In this document: positions 42,189 to 52,619 of the stretch, in pieces
How the letters are laid out: each line of letters opens with the position of its first letter
Position numbering within the stretch: the first letter of the stretch is position 1
From: Trichosporon coremiiforme
Taxonomy: Eukaryota; Basidiomycota; Tremellomycetes; Trichosporonales; Trichosporonaceae
DNA length: 64,000 bases
Reading direction: 5' to 3'
NCBI GenBank assembly: GCA_039545355.1
Contig: BCJJ01000015.1
Location: 558,001 to 622,000 of the forward strand
The notes under the pieces: model-generated
Told to the model about the DNA's origin: nothing
The model's input: only the letters and a program-made list of their open reading frames with translations
The model's database searches: none
Made by a program: the position numbers and the translations under genes

Positions 42189-44387
42189 TTAACTGAGTCC
42201 GGGCATCGGCGCCGGCTCGTCTGCCGTTTCGCCCGTCGCTCCCGTTGCGGCGCGCGCAGCGTCCCAGGCGGCCTTCTCCTCAGCGTCGCGCTCGGCCCTC
42301 GTCCTCCTTCCCTTGGTAGGCACACCGGCATACTTGTCCCGCATGCGCTCGTACTTGTGCCTCTGCTCGCGGCTGACAGACGGCTGCGTCTTCTGCGCCG
42401 CCTTGGTAAAGTGCTCAGCAGAGACATTGACCTGCGGCGCCATCGTGACCTCTCCACCGCGGGACCCGCGGTCCGCGTCGTTCTCGAACGCGCCGATCGC
42501 CTCGAGCGCAGACCGGAGGGCGAGGGACGCGGCTTCGCGGACGAGCGCCGCGATGTCGGCGCCAGAGAAGCCGTCGCACGCGTCCGAGTTGACCAGCGCC
42601 GCGATAGCGGCCCAGTCTGCCTCGGCGATCGGGGTGCGTTTCGTGTGGGTCTTGAGCACCTCGAGACGTTCGGCGGGCGAGGGCAGGTCGACGTACAGCA
42701 GCTTGTCGAGGCGGCCGGGACGCACCATGGCGGGATCGATCATGTCGGGTCTGTTCGTTGCGCCGATGACGTACACGGCCTTGCGCGCGTCGAGGCCGTC
42801 GAGCTCCGTCAGCAGCGTGTTCACGACACGCGCCGAGGACTCGCTCATACTGTCGTCTCGGCGGGGGACGAGGGCGTCGAGCTCGTCGAAGAAGATGACA
42901 CAAGGGGCAGACGCGCGCGCACGCGCAAACACCTGGCGGACCGCACGCTCGCTCTCGCCGACGTACTTGTTCAGCAGCTCTGGGCCCTTGACACTGATGA
43001 AGTTGGCGCGGGACTCGTTCGCGACCGCCTTGGCAAGCAGCGTCTTGCCGCATCCCGGCGGGCCCCAGAGGAGCACGCCAGACGGCGCATCAATGCCCAC
43101 GACCGAAAAGAGCTCCGGATGCCGGATCGGCTGCACGACGGCCATGTGCAGCTCGTCGCGCACATTGCCCAGCGCGCCGATGTCGGCCCACGTCACGTCC
43201 GGGACCGTCGCGAAGCCCTCGCGCTTTGCTGAGGGCTGCACGACCTTGAGCGCGGCGGCAAAGTCGGAAGGCAGGAGCACAAGCTGGCCCAGCTGCTCAG
43301 CACCCAAAGGTCCAGGGTGGTTCGCGAGGAACTGCGCGATAGGGGTCTGGAGCACGCCGGCGGGAAGCTGGGACATGGGCCCATCGTCCAGCGCCATGTT
43401 CTCCATCGCGACCTCCTGGGACACGGGGCCGGCCATCGTCTCGAAGATGCGCTTCACGGCAACAACGCCAGCCTCGGTCGTCAGAGACGTCAGATCCGCT
43501 CCCACGTATCCCGGCGTGCTCTTCGCCAGCCAGCGGATATCCACCTCCGGTGCCAGCTGCAGATTCTGCAGGAGCACGCGCAGGATCTGCTCTCGTCCTT
43601 CGACGGTGGGCACGCCCATCTCGATTTCGTGGTCGAAGCGTCCGGCGCGGCGGAGGGCGGGGTCGATCGAGTCGGGCCGATTCGTGGCCCCGAGCATGAT
43701 GACGGGCTTGTCGCTCCCGGCCAGGTCGTCCATGCACGTAAGGAGCTGGGCGACGATGCGCCGCTCCATCTCGCGCTGTGCCGTCTCGCGCTTGGGCGTG
43801 ATGGCGTCGACCTCGTCGAGGAACAGGATGCACGGCGCGTTTCGCTTTGCCTCGTCGAAGTGCTCGCGGAGCGCGCGCTCGCTCTCGCCACTCATTCCGG
43901 ACACAATTGATGGGGCCGAGATCGTGATGAAGGGCAACTGCAGCTGCCCCGCGAGGCAGTGCACGAGCTGCGTCTTGCCGCCTCCGGGAACGCCGTGGAG
44001 GAGCACGCCGTGCGGGCGTGTGATCCCCGTGAAAGAGTAGATCTCGGGATGCAGCAAAGGAAGCGCGACGATCTCAAGCAGCTGCTTGATCTGCTTGTCG
44101 AGTCCGCCGAGCTGCGAGAGTCTCGCCTCGGGCGGAGCGTACTTGTTCTCATTCGTCGGGTCGCGCTTTATCCGCTTCTTGCGCTCGGAACGCTCGCGCT
44201 CAACGGGTGTTCGGTCACCCGGGGTTCGCTCGCCGTCCATCTCCGGAGGCGTCGAGGTGTCGTTCAGCCCGACTGTCTTGCGCACGCGCTTCTTCACGGC
44301 GGCGGAGGCGGAGGGCTGCGCCTGGTTGCCCCATGCAGCCGTAATTGACTGGTTCAGGCTAAGGCCACTCGGGCCGGCGGAGCTCAT
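42189..44387 (-). CDS. RIX7: Ribosome-biogenesis AAA ATPase RIX7 (NVL family)
   Basis: A single exon of 732 residues starts at the ATG at 44387; a further in-frame extension upstream has no ATG. It is a type II AAA protein that strips factors (in yeast Nsa1) from nucleolar pre-60S particles. D1 has Walker A GVPGGGKT (about residues 132-139) and Walker B ILFLDEVD with GATNRPDSIDPALRRAGRFD. D2 has Walker A GPPGCGKT (about 442-449), Walker B VIFFDELD and RPGRLD. Both arginine-finger regions look intact. The N-terminal region is only about 90 residues, Lys/Arg-rich with KKRIKRD, shorter than the roughly 200-residue N-domain of yeast Rix7 and human NVL, so a missed 5' exon is possible. The C-terminus after D2 includes a basic helix (KYERMRDKYAGVPTKGRRTR). 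Confidence 0.93.
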   Translation of the reverse strand: MSSAGPSGLSLNQSITAAWGNQAQPSASAAVKKRVRKTVGLNDTSTPPEMDGERTPGDRTPVERERSERKKRIKRDPTNENKYAPPEARLSQLGGLDKQIKQLLEIVALPLLHPEIYSFTGITRPHGVLLHGVPGGGKTQLVHCLAGQLQLPFITISAPSIVSGMSGESERALREHFDEAKRNAPCILFLDEVDAITPKRETAQREMERRIVAQLLTCMDDLAGSDKPVIMLGATNRPDSIDPALRRAGRFDHEIEMGVPTVEGREQILRVLLQNLQLAPEVDIRWLAKSTPGYVGADLTSLTTEAGVVAVKRIFETMAGPVSQEVAMENMALDDGPMSQLPAGVLQTPIAQFLANHPGPLGAEQLGQLVLLPSDFAAALKVVQPSAKREGFATVPDVTWADIGALGNVRDELHMAVVQPIRHPELFSVVGIDAPSGVLLWGPPGCGKTLLAKAVANESRANFISVKGPELLNKYVGESERAVRQVFARARASAPCVIFFDELDALVPRRDDSMSESSARVVNTLLTELDGLDARKAVYVIGATNRPDMIDPAMVRPGRLDKLLYVDLPSPAERLEVLKTHTKRTPIAEADWAAIAALVNSDACDGFSGADIAALVREAASLALRSALEAIGAFENDADRGSRGGEVTMAPQVNVSAEHFTKAAQKTQPSVSREQRHKYERMRDKYAGVPTKGRRTRAERDAEEKAAWDAARAATGATGETADEPAPMPGLS

Positions 44388-44957
44388 GGTGTGAGGGGGA
44401 GTGGGGTGGGAGGCAGGGAGAGGGGTGATGGAGGGTGAGACGGAGGGTGAGATGGGAGAGGTGAAAGTCGAAGGGATGACGCTCAGCAACGAGGGCCAGC
44501 TGAGGTTGATCGTGGCGATGAGTCGTCAATAGGTCCTGGAATCTGTCGCCAGGATATCGGGCACAGGTCGAGGTGCTCTCGAAGAGATGCAATGAGCAAT
44601 CAACGGAGTCGCCGCGAAGATCCTCGGACGTCAAGCAGCTGGAAACTTGGCAGACCTCCACCGAGAAATATTTGTGAGGGCTCAACTCACCACGTGGGTT
44701 CAGGCACCATACCTCAGTCAGCCGGCGGACTGCTCGGACCAGAGTTTCAACGATGTGCATGGTGCAGCGATGCTTTGACATGTTCTAGAAAGTGGGAAGC
44801 AAGGTAATATGCAACAAATTGCGAATGAGGATTAGCATGCGAGCCTATGGAACACATGATGCGGTCTAGGTTTTCTGATGATACACGAGTCTGAGTCCGG
44901 AAGCATTAAATGAGGTGAGAGGGAAAGAGAACCTTGAGAAGAAGAAGAACGTCGCGG
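44388..44957. other. Intergenic region
   Basis: 570 bp between RIX7 and the stop of the DUF2456-type gene. A CT-rich leader (GGTGAG repeats on the plus strand, 44390-44460) precedes RIX7. No gene, and no convincing N-terminal exon for RIX7, is seen. Confidence 0.5.
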
Positions 44958-46969
44958 TTACTTCTCCTGAATGTTGTTGTTAGAGGAGCCGTCCTGAGCA
45001 TCGACGAATGGCTCCGTGCCGGCCTCCATGCTGGGCCGCTGGATGCGGAACTCGGGGATATCAGGCCGGTGCCTGGTCTCGGCGTCGAGACGCTCGCCTC
45101 CGTCATGGCTTTGGCGCACGCCCTGTGCCCATGCCTGGTGGCTCGCGCCGCCTGCGACGTCCGAGAGCGTCCGCTCGCGCCCGCTGATACGAGGCGGGGG
45201 AACGAGCTCGAGGTTGTCCGTTGCCCGTCCCGCCCCCGGCGTCGGAGAGGGCGCCTGCTTGCGGGGCGTGATGAGGGCAATCTCGGCGACGGTCGTTGTC
45301 GTGTTCGAGCGTCCGCGACGGGCACGGCCTCCGACGCCGCCGAGGGCGTAGTTGAACGGACCGGGGGGACCGGGCGCCGCGGACGTGGACATGCCTCGCG
45401 GGCGTGTCGGCCGCTGAGGAGTCGAGTTGAGGCGCTGCGGCGACGGCACGGCGGGGGTGATGGGCGAGGGCGGGCCGAGCTGGGCCGCATTCGCCGTGAA
45501 CGGCGTGTGGCCACCGAAGGAACTGGAGCGCGTGCGCGTGCCGCTGATGGGACGGGTGAGGGAGGAAGCACGCGGACGGCCGGGCGAGGCGCCAGGACTG
45601 CTCTCGGGCACGCTGAGGCCGGACGACGTCGCGGGGCGGAACGGACGGAGGAACGGCGACGGCGGGTTCAAGCTCTCGACAGGCGTACCGTCCACGACGT
45701 CCTCCTCCACAATCGTGTCGATGGCGGGCGATGCGTCCGCCACCTCGCGACCCTCGGCAACCTGCGCCTCCTCGTCCTCCGGAACGACGAGGAGGTGGTG
45801 CTCCGACTGTCCGCCGAGGGCGAGCGAGGCAATGATCGGATTCGTGATCCAGCCCACGATACAGCCGTACACGCCCTTGATCGCCTGGGGAGCCCAGACG
45901 TTGCCCATGTTGCCTCCGCGGTAGATCGGGCCGAGGATAATGATGGCGAGGATCCAGCACGGCAGGCCGAAGATGATACCGAGGAGTGCGCCCTGCGCCG
46001 CGGTCCAGAGCAGGCGGAGCCACCACTCGCCGAACCCGCACCGCTCGAACAGCATGTTCATCTCCGTTCCCTCGAACGCGAAGCGCACGAGCATCCAGAA
46101 GTAGAACTTGAAGCCGTGCGGCTGGTTCTCCCAGTAGTCGCACTGCTCGCCGCCGCCTGGCAGACCCGCCTCGACCGCCTTCCGCTCCGCCTCGGCTGCT
46201 CTACGCTTGGCGCGGCCACGGAACATCCTGTCGAAGATGTAATGCGGGTCGGGAAGGTGCTGGACATGCGGCCACACGAAGGGCAGTGGTCGGATCGCCT
46301 TGTGGTGGAGGTCGGTGTGGACGAGGGAGGACGAAATGACCATCGAGGCGGCACATTGGATGATAGGGGTGACTCCGAGATCACCGGCTCTGGACTGTCA
46401 GCTGTGTCTCATACACTCAGATTGTGAGACCGTCCACTTATCGTAGAAGCATCTCTGTGAGGCTGGGGCGAAGGAATGGGGCGAAAGGTGCGACAATGCC
46501 ATTTTGAGACCATTTTGTGGCAACACCTCCTATACCTCCCAAGCTTCTCCTCACGAGATTTCCACTCAAAATCGACGCTCTCCGCGTGCTTTCCACGCGA
46601 TTTGGATACTTACATCGTATTCTTCGAAAAGACCCACATCTAAATGCGTTAGAACGAACGTTTAGAAGGTGGTTGAAGACTTACGCGGACATCGGACTGG
46701 CCGTGGTACACTTTGGGGGGTCAGTGGTGGTGGTGCCACACTCAACTCACTAGCGTAGGCGATACCAAAGTTGGCGCCAAAGTCGATGAAGCCCGCTCCG
46801 AGGCCTGTCCGTTAGCTACCTTCTCTGAGCGTGTAGAGGGGAGCTCACCTTGGAGGAAGAAAATGTAGAACTTCTGGTGGAATGTGAGGCCGGTCGGGTA
46901 TGGGCGGAAGATGGATTGGTCTGCGTGGTGCGCAGGCCCCAGGGTGGGGGACGACGCGATGGAGGACAT
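44958..46969 (-). CDS. Multi-pass membrane protein of the fungal DUF2456 type
   Basis: Five exons on the minus strand, 46969-46849, 46804-46751, 46710-46685, 46639-46614 and 46389-44958, give 552 residues. Three middle exons are 54, 26 and 26 nt; only this splicing joins the FYIFFLQ and GLGAGFIDFGANFGIAYAMY segments to MWVFSKNT and IAGDLGVTPIIQ and on to the long last exon. Hydrophobic segments are FYIFFLQGLGAGFIDFGANF, a short one around VTPIIQCAASMVISSSLVH, a long one WTAAQGALLGIIFGLPCWILAIIILG, and GCIVGWITNPIIASLALG. The remaining 270 residues are Ser/Pro/Arg-rich and presumably cytosolic, with many SP sites. Family assignment is from memory of conserved fungal membrane proteins of unknown function and is moderately secure; no activity is known to me. 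Confidence 0.8.
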
Positions 46970-47242
46970 GCTTGGGTGTCGTGAGAGTCGTCTAGAGAGG
47001 TGGTCTGAGCATGAACGGTCTTGTGGTTGAAGATGTGTAGAAGTGCGAGCAAGAGTGTTGTTGACGTGAAACGGTGAGTGAGGTGTGATTGGTTACGTCG
47101 CCGTAGGATTTGATCATCGATCGACGGGGCGGGCGAGGCTGAAAAAGCGGCGAAGGATTGGCCGAGACGGGGGGTCAGGGACGCCACCTGGGTCCCGAGG
47201 CTGAAAACGGAATCTGCTGATAGTCACGGGGCCGCACCAATT

Positions 47243-47545
47243 TCATTCCGCGTACTCCGCCGACAAGTCCACGCCCGTAATCAGCCCATCGTATTCACCG
47301 CGTTCTCCCGCCGGCACCGCACGGATACTCATCTCCGTCCGAGCCTTTCCCTGCCCACGTGCACCACCTCTCCCTGTGCTCGCATCCACAGACATCGACG
47401 CCCATGCGTCTTCAACCTTTGCCACTGCGTCTTCCTCATCCACCACCGCATCTTCCTCATCCACCACCGCATCTGCAGCATCTGTCGACGTCACCTTTCC
47501 TTCTAACCGTTTTCTGACCCTTCCGCTAGCCGATCTCAGCTATCA
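47243..47545 (-). other. Possible exon or small ORF with duplicated VDEEDAV unit
   Basis: A minus-strand frame ending at TGA near 47243 stays open to a TAG at about 47546, with no ATG until the internal Met codons. It contains a perfect two-copy acidic repeat (Val-Val-Asp-Glu-Glu-Asp-Ala, DNA repeat 47427-47468) and a C-terminal segment MSIRAVPAGERGEYDG that looks protein-like. An AG (within the TAG at the left end) could be a 3' splice site, but no convincing upstream exon was found. It may be the last exon of a small gene or a relic. Confidence 0.3.
47427..47468. repeat. Two-copy 21-bp direct repeat
   Basis: Two consecutive 21-bp units starting GC(G/A)TCTTCCTCATCC differ at one base and stay in frame on the minus strand. 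Confidence 0.85.
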
Positions 47546-48170
47546 CTCAGGAGCCTCACGTCACTAATCAATAATCACATCGGCCAACTACTTCCGTGCC
47601 TTTAGCCCGAGGTATACCTTTGGTGCGGATTTGTCATTGCTCCGTAAGCATTCTCTGTCAACCGTCCATGATCAGTCTTCCTTCGAGGCACTTGTTAGAT
47701 CCCCTGGATCAGACGGTTTAGGGAGCCTCCTTCATGCTTGCACATCCGAGTCACTCCATTCCTTACGACTTACTACGTTGCCAGCTATTTCCGGCACTCA
47801 CGGAGGCTGGAGCTCAGATCGCAGGACGGCCGCCGGTCGACACCTAAGCATTGCAACTTTCCGTTCATAACCTGCAGTGCATGTACGAACTTGCCGTCGG
47901 GGCCTGGCCGTCTCGCAAGTCATCGTCTCTGCATGATGCTTCTCGGAGCTCTCCATGGCCGCCTACGGCAAGGGCGCAAGTGGGACAGATCAGCGCGAGT
48001 TTCGTGGCCCTCAAGACGTTGTGACATTGTGACCTTCACGGAAGAGACATCGCACATCACTCTGACGATAACTTCTGATGTTGTCCTGATACTACCGTCG
48101 AACCACTCGTAGTCAAGGCATCCTGCAATCTGTCATCTACACGCTTCCTACATGTCCATTGACTACATCT
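47546..48170. other. Intergenic region
   Basis: 625 bp, with the GH5 stop at its right edge. Minus-strand GTGAGT and GTAAGT donor-like sites occur at about 47795 and 47770, but no exon could be tied to them. No other feature is seen. Confidence 0.45.
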
Positions 48171-49743
48171 CTACTCATGAACCTCCCTCTTCCCGTCCTC
48201 GGTCAGGATATGGTTCAGCCTGTCCCTCTTCTGGCAGTTGCTCAGCGCAAAGCTCTTCGCGAGCTCATCGAGCTCCTCGGTCGTCTTGTCGCGGAAGTAT
48301 TCGGCGTACTCGTCACACATGATTTCTCCCAGGAGGCAGTTCCTTACTCGGCGGAACAGGTGCTTGTGTGCGCGCCACATGGGCGGGTAGAGTTTCTCGA
48401 TCCTCGGCGCCGACTCGGTCAGCCATCGTTCCATCGGCACGAAGACGTCGCGGACTGGCGTGTCGTCGCAGCCCCAGGCGTCGACGGCCGTCCGCTTCTT
48501 CTTCTCGAGGAACGGCTTCAGGAGCTTCATGTACGCCGTCTCGGGGTCGACGAACACCATGCCCTGGAACCCGATGTCCTTGTACAGCCAAATGGACCAG
48601 CTGGCGTTGACGCGCGCATAGATCTTGAGCTGCTCCTCGAGCACGGCGTAGCGCTCGTCGTTCGTGGCTTCCCAGTCGGCCCCATCAGACGCATCGGCGT
48701 ACACAGGCCCAAACTCGCCGTTCCACACCGGGCCCCCAATCTCACGCATGTACTTGATCTTGCGCTCAAACTGGCGCTCGAGCGTCGCGATCTGTTTCTC
48801 GCTCCGCGTAAAGGGTTCCGGCGGGTTGGGAAAGCCGTAGTTGCTGTAGTCGTGGCACGCATACACCGAGTTGGGGAGCGGCTTGCCGAACCGGCTGAAG
48901 TCGGCGCCGAACGTGTTCCCGTCCAGGAAGAGGATGTGCTCCGAGTCGATGGCGCGGATGGCTTTCTCCACGCGCTCGTAGAAGGCGAGCAGGCGCGTGT
49001 GCTCCACGTCCGTGGGCTCGTTCAGGGGGTTGTAACCCGCAACCCACTTGTTGTCTTTATAGTGCTCGGCGAGCTTCTCCCAGATCAGCACCGTGCGGTC
49101 CTGGAAGTCCTTGTGGTCCCAGAACAGGGCCTTTGCGATCCCGCTGTCAGAGTGCCAGTCCACATTCTGGCCCCCGGGGGCGGCATGCAGATCGATGATC
49201 GTATAAATGCCATACTTGGCGCACAAGTCGACCACTCTGTCGAGATGGCGCAACCCCTCAGATTTGAAGACACGCGGGTTCATGTCGTCCTCAAAGTGGC
49301 GGTAGTTGACGGGGAGGCGGAGACAGTTGAGACCCAACGAGGCGAAGAAGGCGGCGTCGTCCTCGTCGAAAAAGTGCGTCAGGAAGCGCTCGAAGAAGTA
49401 GTCGTACTTCTCCTGTCCGAGCACGTTGAGCAGGGCACGGCGCATCTCGTGCTCGTGCCCTGGGTAGCCCGTGATGAAGTTCTCCATGTTCACTGGGGTC
49501 AGCGGTGAGGCCGAGGCGGAGGCGTAGCCGAGATCGAGCAACATTCAGTCAGCCCAGAGGCCGATCGGACAACAGGTTACTGGCCGAGAGCCTCGTCAGA
49601 ACTGTGTACTGGCTGCGAAGAGCGGTTTACTCACTCCATCCACCCAACCCCGCGCCCTTGAGAATGATCGGCTCTCCATTGCGCGTGATATGTCCCCCCT
49701 CGACCTTGAGGTACGGCGTTGTCGGCTTCTCGTTGCTTCCCAT
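48171..49743 (-). CDS. GH5 glucosidase (exo-beta-1,3-glucanase/steryl-glucosidase-like, non-secreted)
   Basis: Two exons on the minus strand, 49743-49635 and 49492-48171, give 476 residues. The 142-nt intron splits the GGW-MNMENF motif. The fold is a glycoside hydrolase family 5 TIM barrel: N-terminal LKGAGLGGWMNMENF, HAAPGGQN, acid/base Glu in NPLNEP, and the nucleophile Glu in WNGEFGPVY. Trp/Tyr/Lys residues (WSIWLYKDIG) form the substrate end wall. There is no signal peptide (MGSNEKPTTP), so the enzyme is probably intracellular; related fungal intracellular GH5 enzymes act on glucosylceramide or sterylglucoside, but substrate choice cannot be decided here. A C-terminal helical extension of about 80 residues (DELAKSFALSNC) is present. 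Confidence 0.88.
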
Positions 49744-51789
49744 TCTCTCTGTTCGCTGATGTTGCTGTGGTGAGTGTGTGGCCGCGGTGAGCACCCTGTA
49801 TCGCACTATATACGTCGTGGGACGTCATGAAGCATGCCTTGGCTGCGCCGTAACTGACTCGGACATGCCCGGTGGAGGGCCATTCTCGGTGTGTATCGGT
49901 GTGATTTCGGGCTGTTGTAAGTTGGTGTCAGTGCGAGAATACAGAGAGAAGACCGCACAGCAGCAGCCAGCTGACAAGGTATGCTCCGAGGTGGGCACGA
50001 AAGTTATGGAACATGTGGTGTGTACGAGCATGGCCAAGAAGAAGGAGCGGCAACAGACAACTAGGTGTCCCTCCTAGTGATTGCACAGAGAGCGCTGACG
50101 CTGAATCAGATGAGCGGGCCTATCTGTTTTGTTGTTCTGTTTCAGGCGCAAATGGTTCCTTCCAGGCCTGCTCGGCAAGCCTTTCCAACATGAGGGAGGG
50201 TCGACTTGAGACTGAGCCTCAGAAGCACGCCGAAACCCGTCCCCGTCACTGAACGCAGCACAAGTCATGCAGATCTCGCGATCTGTCCAGACCGCAGACC
50301 GCGTAGACCAGCTGGCGGGGTATGTCCCGCTCGTCCCAATCTGCTGCGTTCTATTTCGACTCCAGGCACTTCCACTCTGTGTATTCATATACCCATCCAT
50401 ATCTCCACTCATCTCCGCGATCACCGTTGTCGGCCTCCGTTGACAGCTTTCGGAGGCACAGCATATGTAAGAATAGCAACGCCAGGATTAGAACATGGAA
50501 CGCGACTTCATGGCCTGGGCAACTGGGCATTAGAGCCACAAGCTCACGCCGAGATCGGAGATGTTGATGAGCAAGGGATGGAACAAGACCGAAACACCAA
50601 CAGGCATGTCAGGAGGCGAGCGGTCGCCATAAGGCTGCACGGGCTGCACGCGCTGCATGAGGGCAGTGGTGAAGATCTGGCAGAACCTTCTTCTATTCCT
50701 GGCACCATTCGTCGGTCAGTGTAACGAAGTGCTTTGGCGAGGATACCGACACCCCCCCCCCCTCTGGTCTCTATATACAGCACCTCTGACGGCGGAGAAC
50801 GGACCGACAGCCCGTACAGTGCGGCCGGCTCCATATGCTCCATATGCTCCAAATGCTCCAAATGCTCCAAATGCTCCAAATGCTCCAAATGCTCCACTTG
50901 ATTAGCGCCTGAGATTGCACTAAGCAACGCTAGCGCGCTAGTACTCGCTAGTCCCTATAGCCCCCCTTGATGAGCTAATGGTTCGTTTCTAATGAGAGAA
51001 ATGGCGTGCAATGATTAGAACAGTGTGGCGAGTATTTTGGGACAAAGGGCGGCTTGGCATTCTCCCGCAGTCACGGGTTTCCACTGGTGCGCATGGCACT
51101 AGAGGCGGGAGGCACAGAGCGAATCGAAAGCGAATCGAAAACTATCCAGTCTAGTCTCTCGGCTCCTGCGCTCCACACCCCGCTACCCACCTTCAGTCTC
51201 CAGAACGTGCATCGGGGCTGGGGCGTCGGGAAAGAGGCTGAGGGGAGGGAGGTGGCAAGGCGTATGGGGGGACGGGATAGGTTTGGAAGGGGGGCAGGAG
51301 GCGGTGGAGAGTACAGCGCGGCGGACCCGATGCCCGGAGCCAAGCTTGGAACGCCTCTGCCAAGAATGGCCAAGCTGCCAAGTGCCAAGACTTCGTCTGA
51401 CCGGCCCTTGCGCCTTCGCTTGTGGACCCGCCCCACTTCCCAGGTCTAACCCTCTGGGCTTTGGCTTCCCGTGCCGGATTGAAGTCCTCCGTGTGGGCAT
51501 GCATGGTAGATCCCCCACATCTCTCCCCTCCCTCCTCCCGTCAGTGGCTCACTACTGCACTGATGAACGTGGGGTTGTTTTGCGACTCGGACCGCGACTC
51601 GTAGTGATGGTGCTGTTTCGCGCTTCTTCGGCGCACTATGCATACAAGATTACAACAGATGGTGTACAGTGTCGATTCGGCAGATGAACAACTATGCTAC
51701 TCGTTTCTCTTTGTGGCTCCGACTGAGGGACTGAATGCTAAGGACTAGCGTCGACTCGGCTCAGCCTTCGGCTTCGCCGTCTCGCCATC
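49744..51789. other. Gene-poor intergenic region
   Basis: About 2.05 kb. It contains an 11-C homopolymer (50752-50762), a TATATA word at about 50775 and the 9-bp repeat array at 50828-50890. Frames of 80-170 codons exist on both strands but none has a family resemblance or a splice-supported structure. Confidence 0.5.
50828..50890 (+). repeat. 9-bp tandem repeat, seven copies
   Basis: Seven units of GCTCCA(T/A)AT (two with TAT, five with AAT), plus a degenerate eighth copy to 50899. They are not clearly within a gene. Confidence 0.9.
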
Positions 51790-52619
51790 CTAAAGCGAGT
51801 CCTTGCGCTCCGCCTCGCGCACGCCCTCGAGCAGCATCTCCAGCCCCTGCTGCGGGCGGCTGGAGCTGTCCGAACGCGCACGCATCATCTTGTCCGGGAA
51901 CTGCTGGAGCTCGCGCTCGCGCGCCTCACGCATCTCGCGGATCTCGCGCAGCTCACGCTCCTTGGCGTACTCCATCATGTCGCGCTCGTCCATTGGCGGC
52001 AGGCGCTCGTCACGCTCGCGACCGTAGCCCATGGGGCGGGGAAGGTGGACGTGGTCGTAGTACGCCGGGCTGGACTCGTGCGAGGAGACAGAGTGAGTCA
52101 GAGACGGTGTACGCTCAGCACGCAAGCTGTCGACGGGAGGCATCGCCTGCATCTGCGCCTGGATAGTGGCCAGGTTCAGACGAGCTTGCAGGATCGTGAG
52201 CCGTGTCTGGATGATCGCAGTCATGCGCTCCTCCTCGGCCTTCTTGGCTCCAAGGATGGACATGAGAAGGTCACGGTCGCCCTCGCCGGAGCGGCGGAAC
52301 GAGTCGAGAATGCTCTTGAGAGAGGCGGGGGGAGGCGGCTGGCCGTCAGCGGCGTTCGAGTGCCACACTGCAGTCAACTTACGAGGTTCTCAAAGCCATC
52401 GTCCTGAGGCTTCATGGCCGTCGGGGACTGGGACTGGTCGTGGCGCGAGCGCGGCGGCGAAGGGGGGAACTCCTCGGTGAGGATCGAGGGGGGCGGGGAG
52501 CGGCGGCGGTGGTGGTGGTGGTGTTGACCGCCGTGGCCGGCGTAGGGGTGGGTACGGGCCGAGGACGACGAGTACGTCGGGGCGGGATGCGGGCGGTGGC
52601 GGGGTTCGGTGGCAGACAT
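51790..52619 (-). CDS. Short coiled-coil protein with disordered His/Pro/Ser-rich N-terminus
   Basis: Two exons on the minus strand, 52619-52383 and 52338-51790, give 261 residues. The 44-nt intron has a CTGAC branch and CAG acceptor. The first exon is disordered (HHHHHRRRSPPPS, PPSPPRSRHD) and ends GFENL. The second opens with a conserved-looking helix (SLKSILDSFRRSGEGDRDLLM) followed by GAKKAEEERMTAIIQTRL, then a Ser-rich linker and a long charged helix rich in Arg/Glu (REIREMREARERE). It ends GVREAERKDSL. The SLKSILxSF/GDxDLLxxxLxAKxAEExR pattern recurs in fungal proteins of unknown function known to me only by appearance; I do not name a family. There is no transmembrane or catalytic motif. 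Confidence 0.75.

Noticed and set aside
42313..44040. 575-codon plus-strand frame opposite RIX7
   Set aside because: Ser/Arg-rich shadow of the AAA ATPase; the minus-strand product has complete Walker motifs.
44958..46343. Separate single-exon gene starting at the ATG at 46343
   Set aside because: The sequence just upstream continues in frame through a splice into four further exons matching the same membrane-protein family, so it is one gene.
44934..46427. 497-codon plus-strand frame opposite the DUF2456-type gene
   Set aside because: Arg-rich shadow; the minus-strand splicing gives a continuous membrane protein.
48159..49508. 449-codon plus-strand frame opposite the GH5 gene
   Set aside because: Shadow of a gene with both catalytic glutamates intact.
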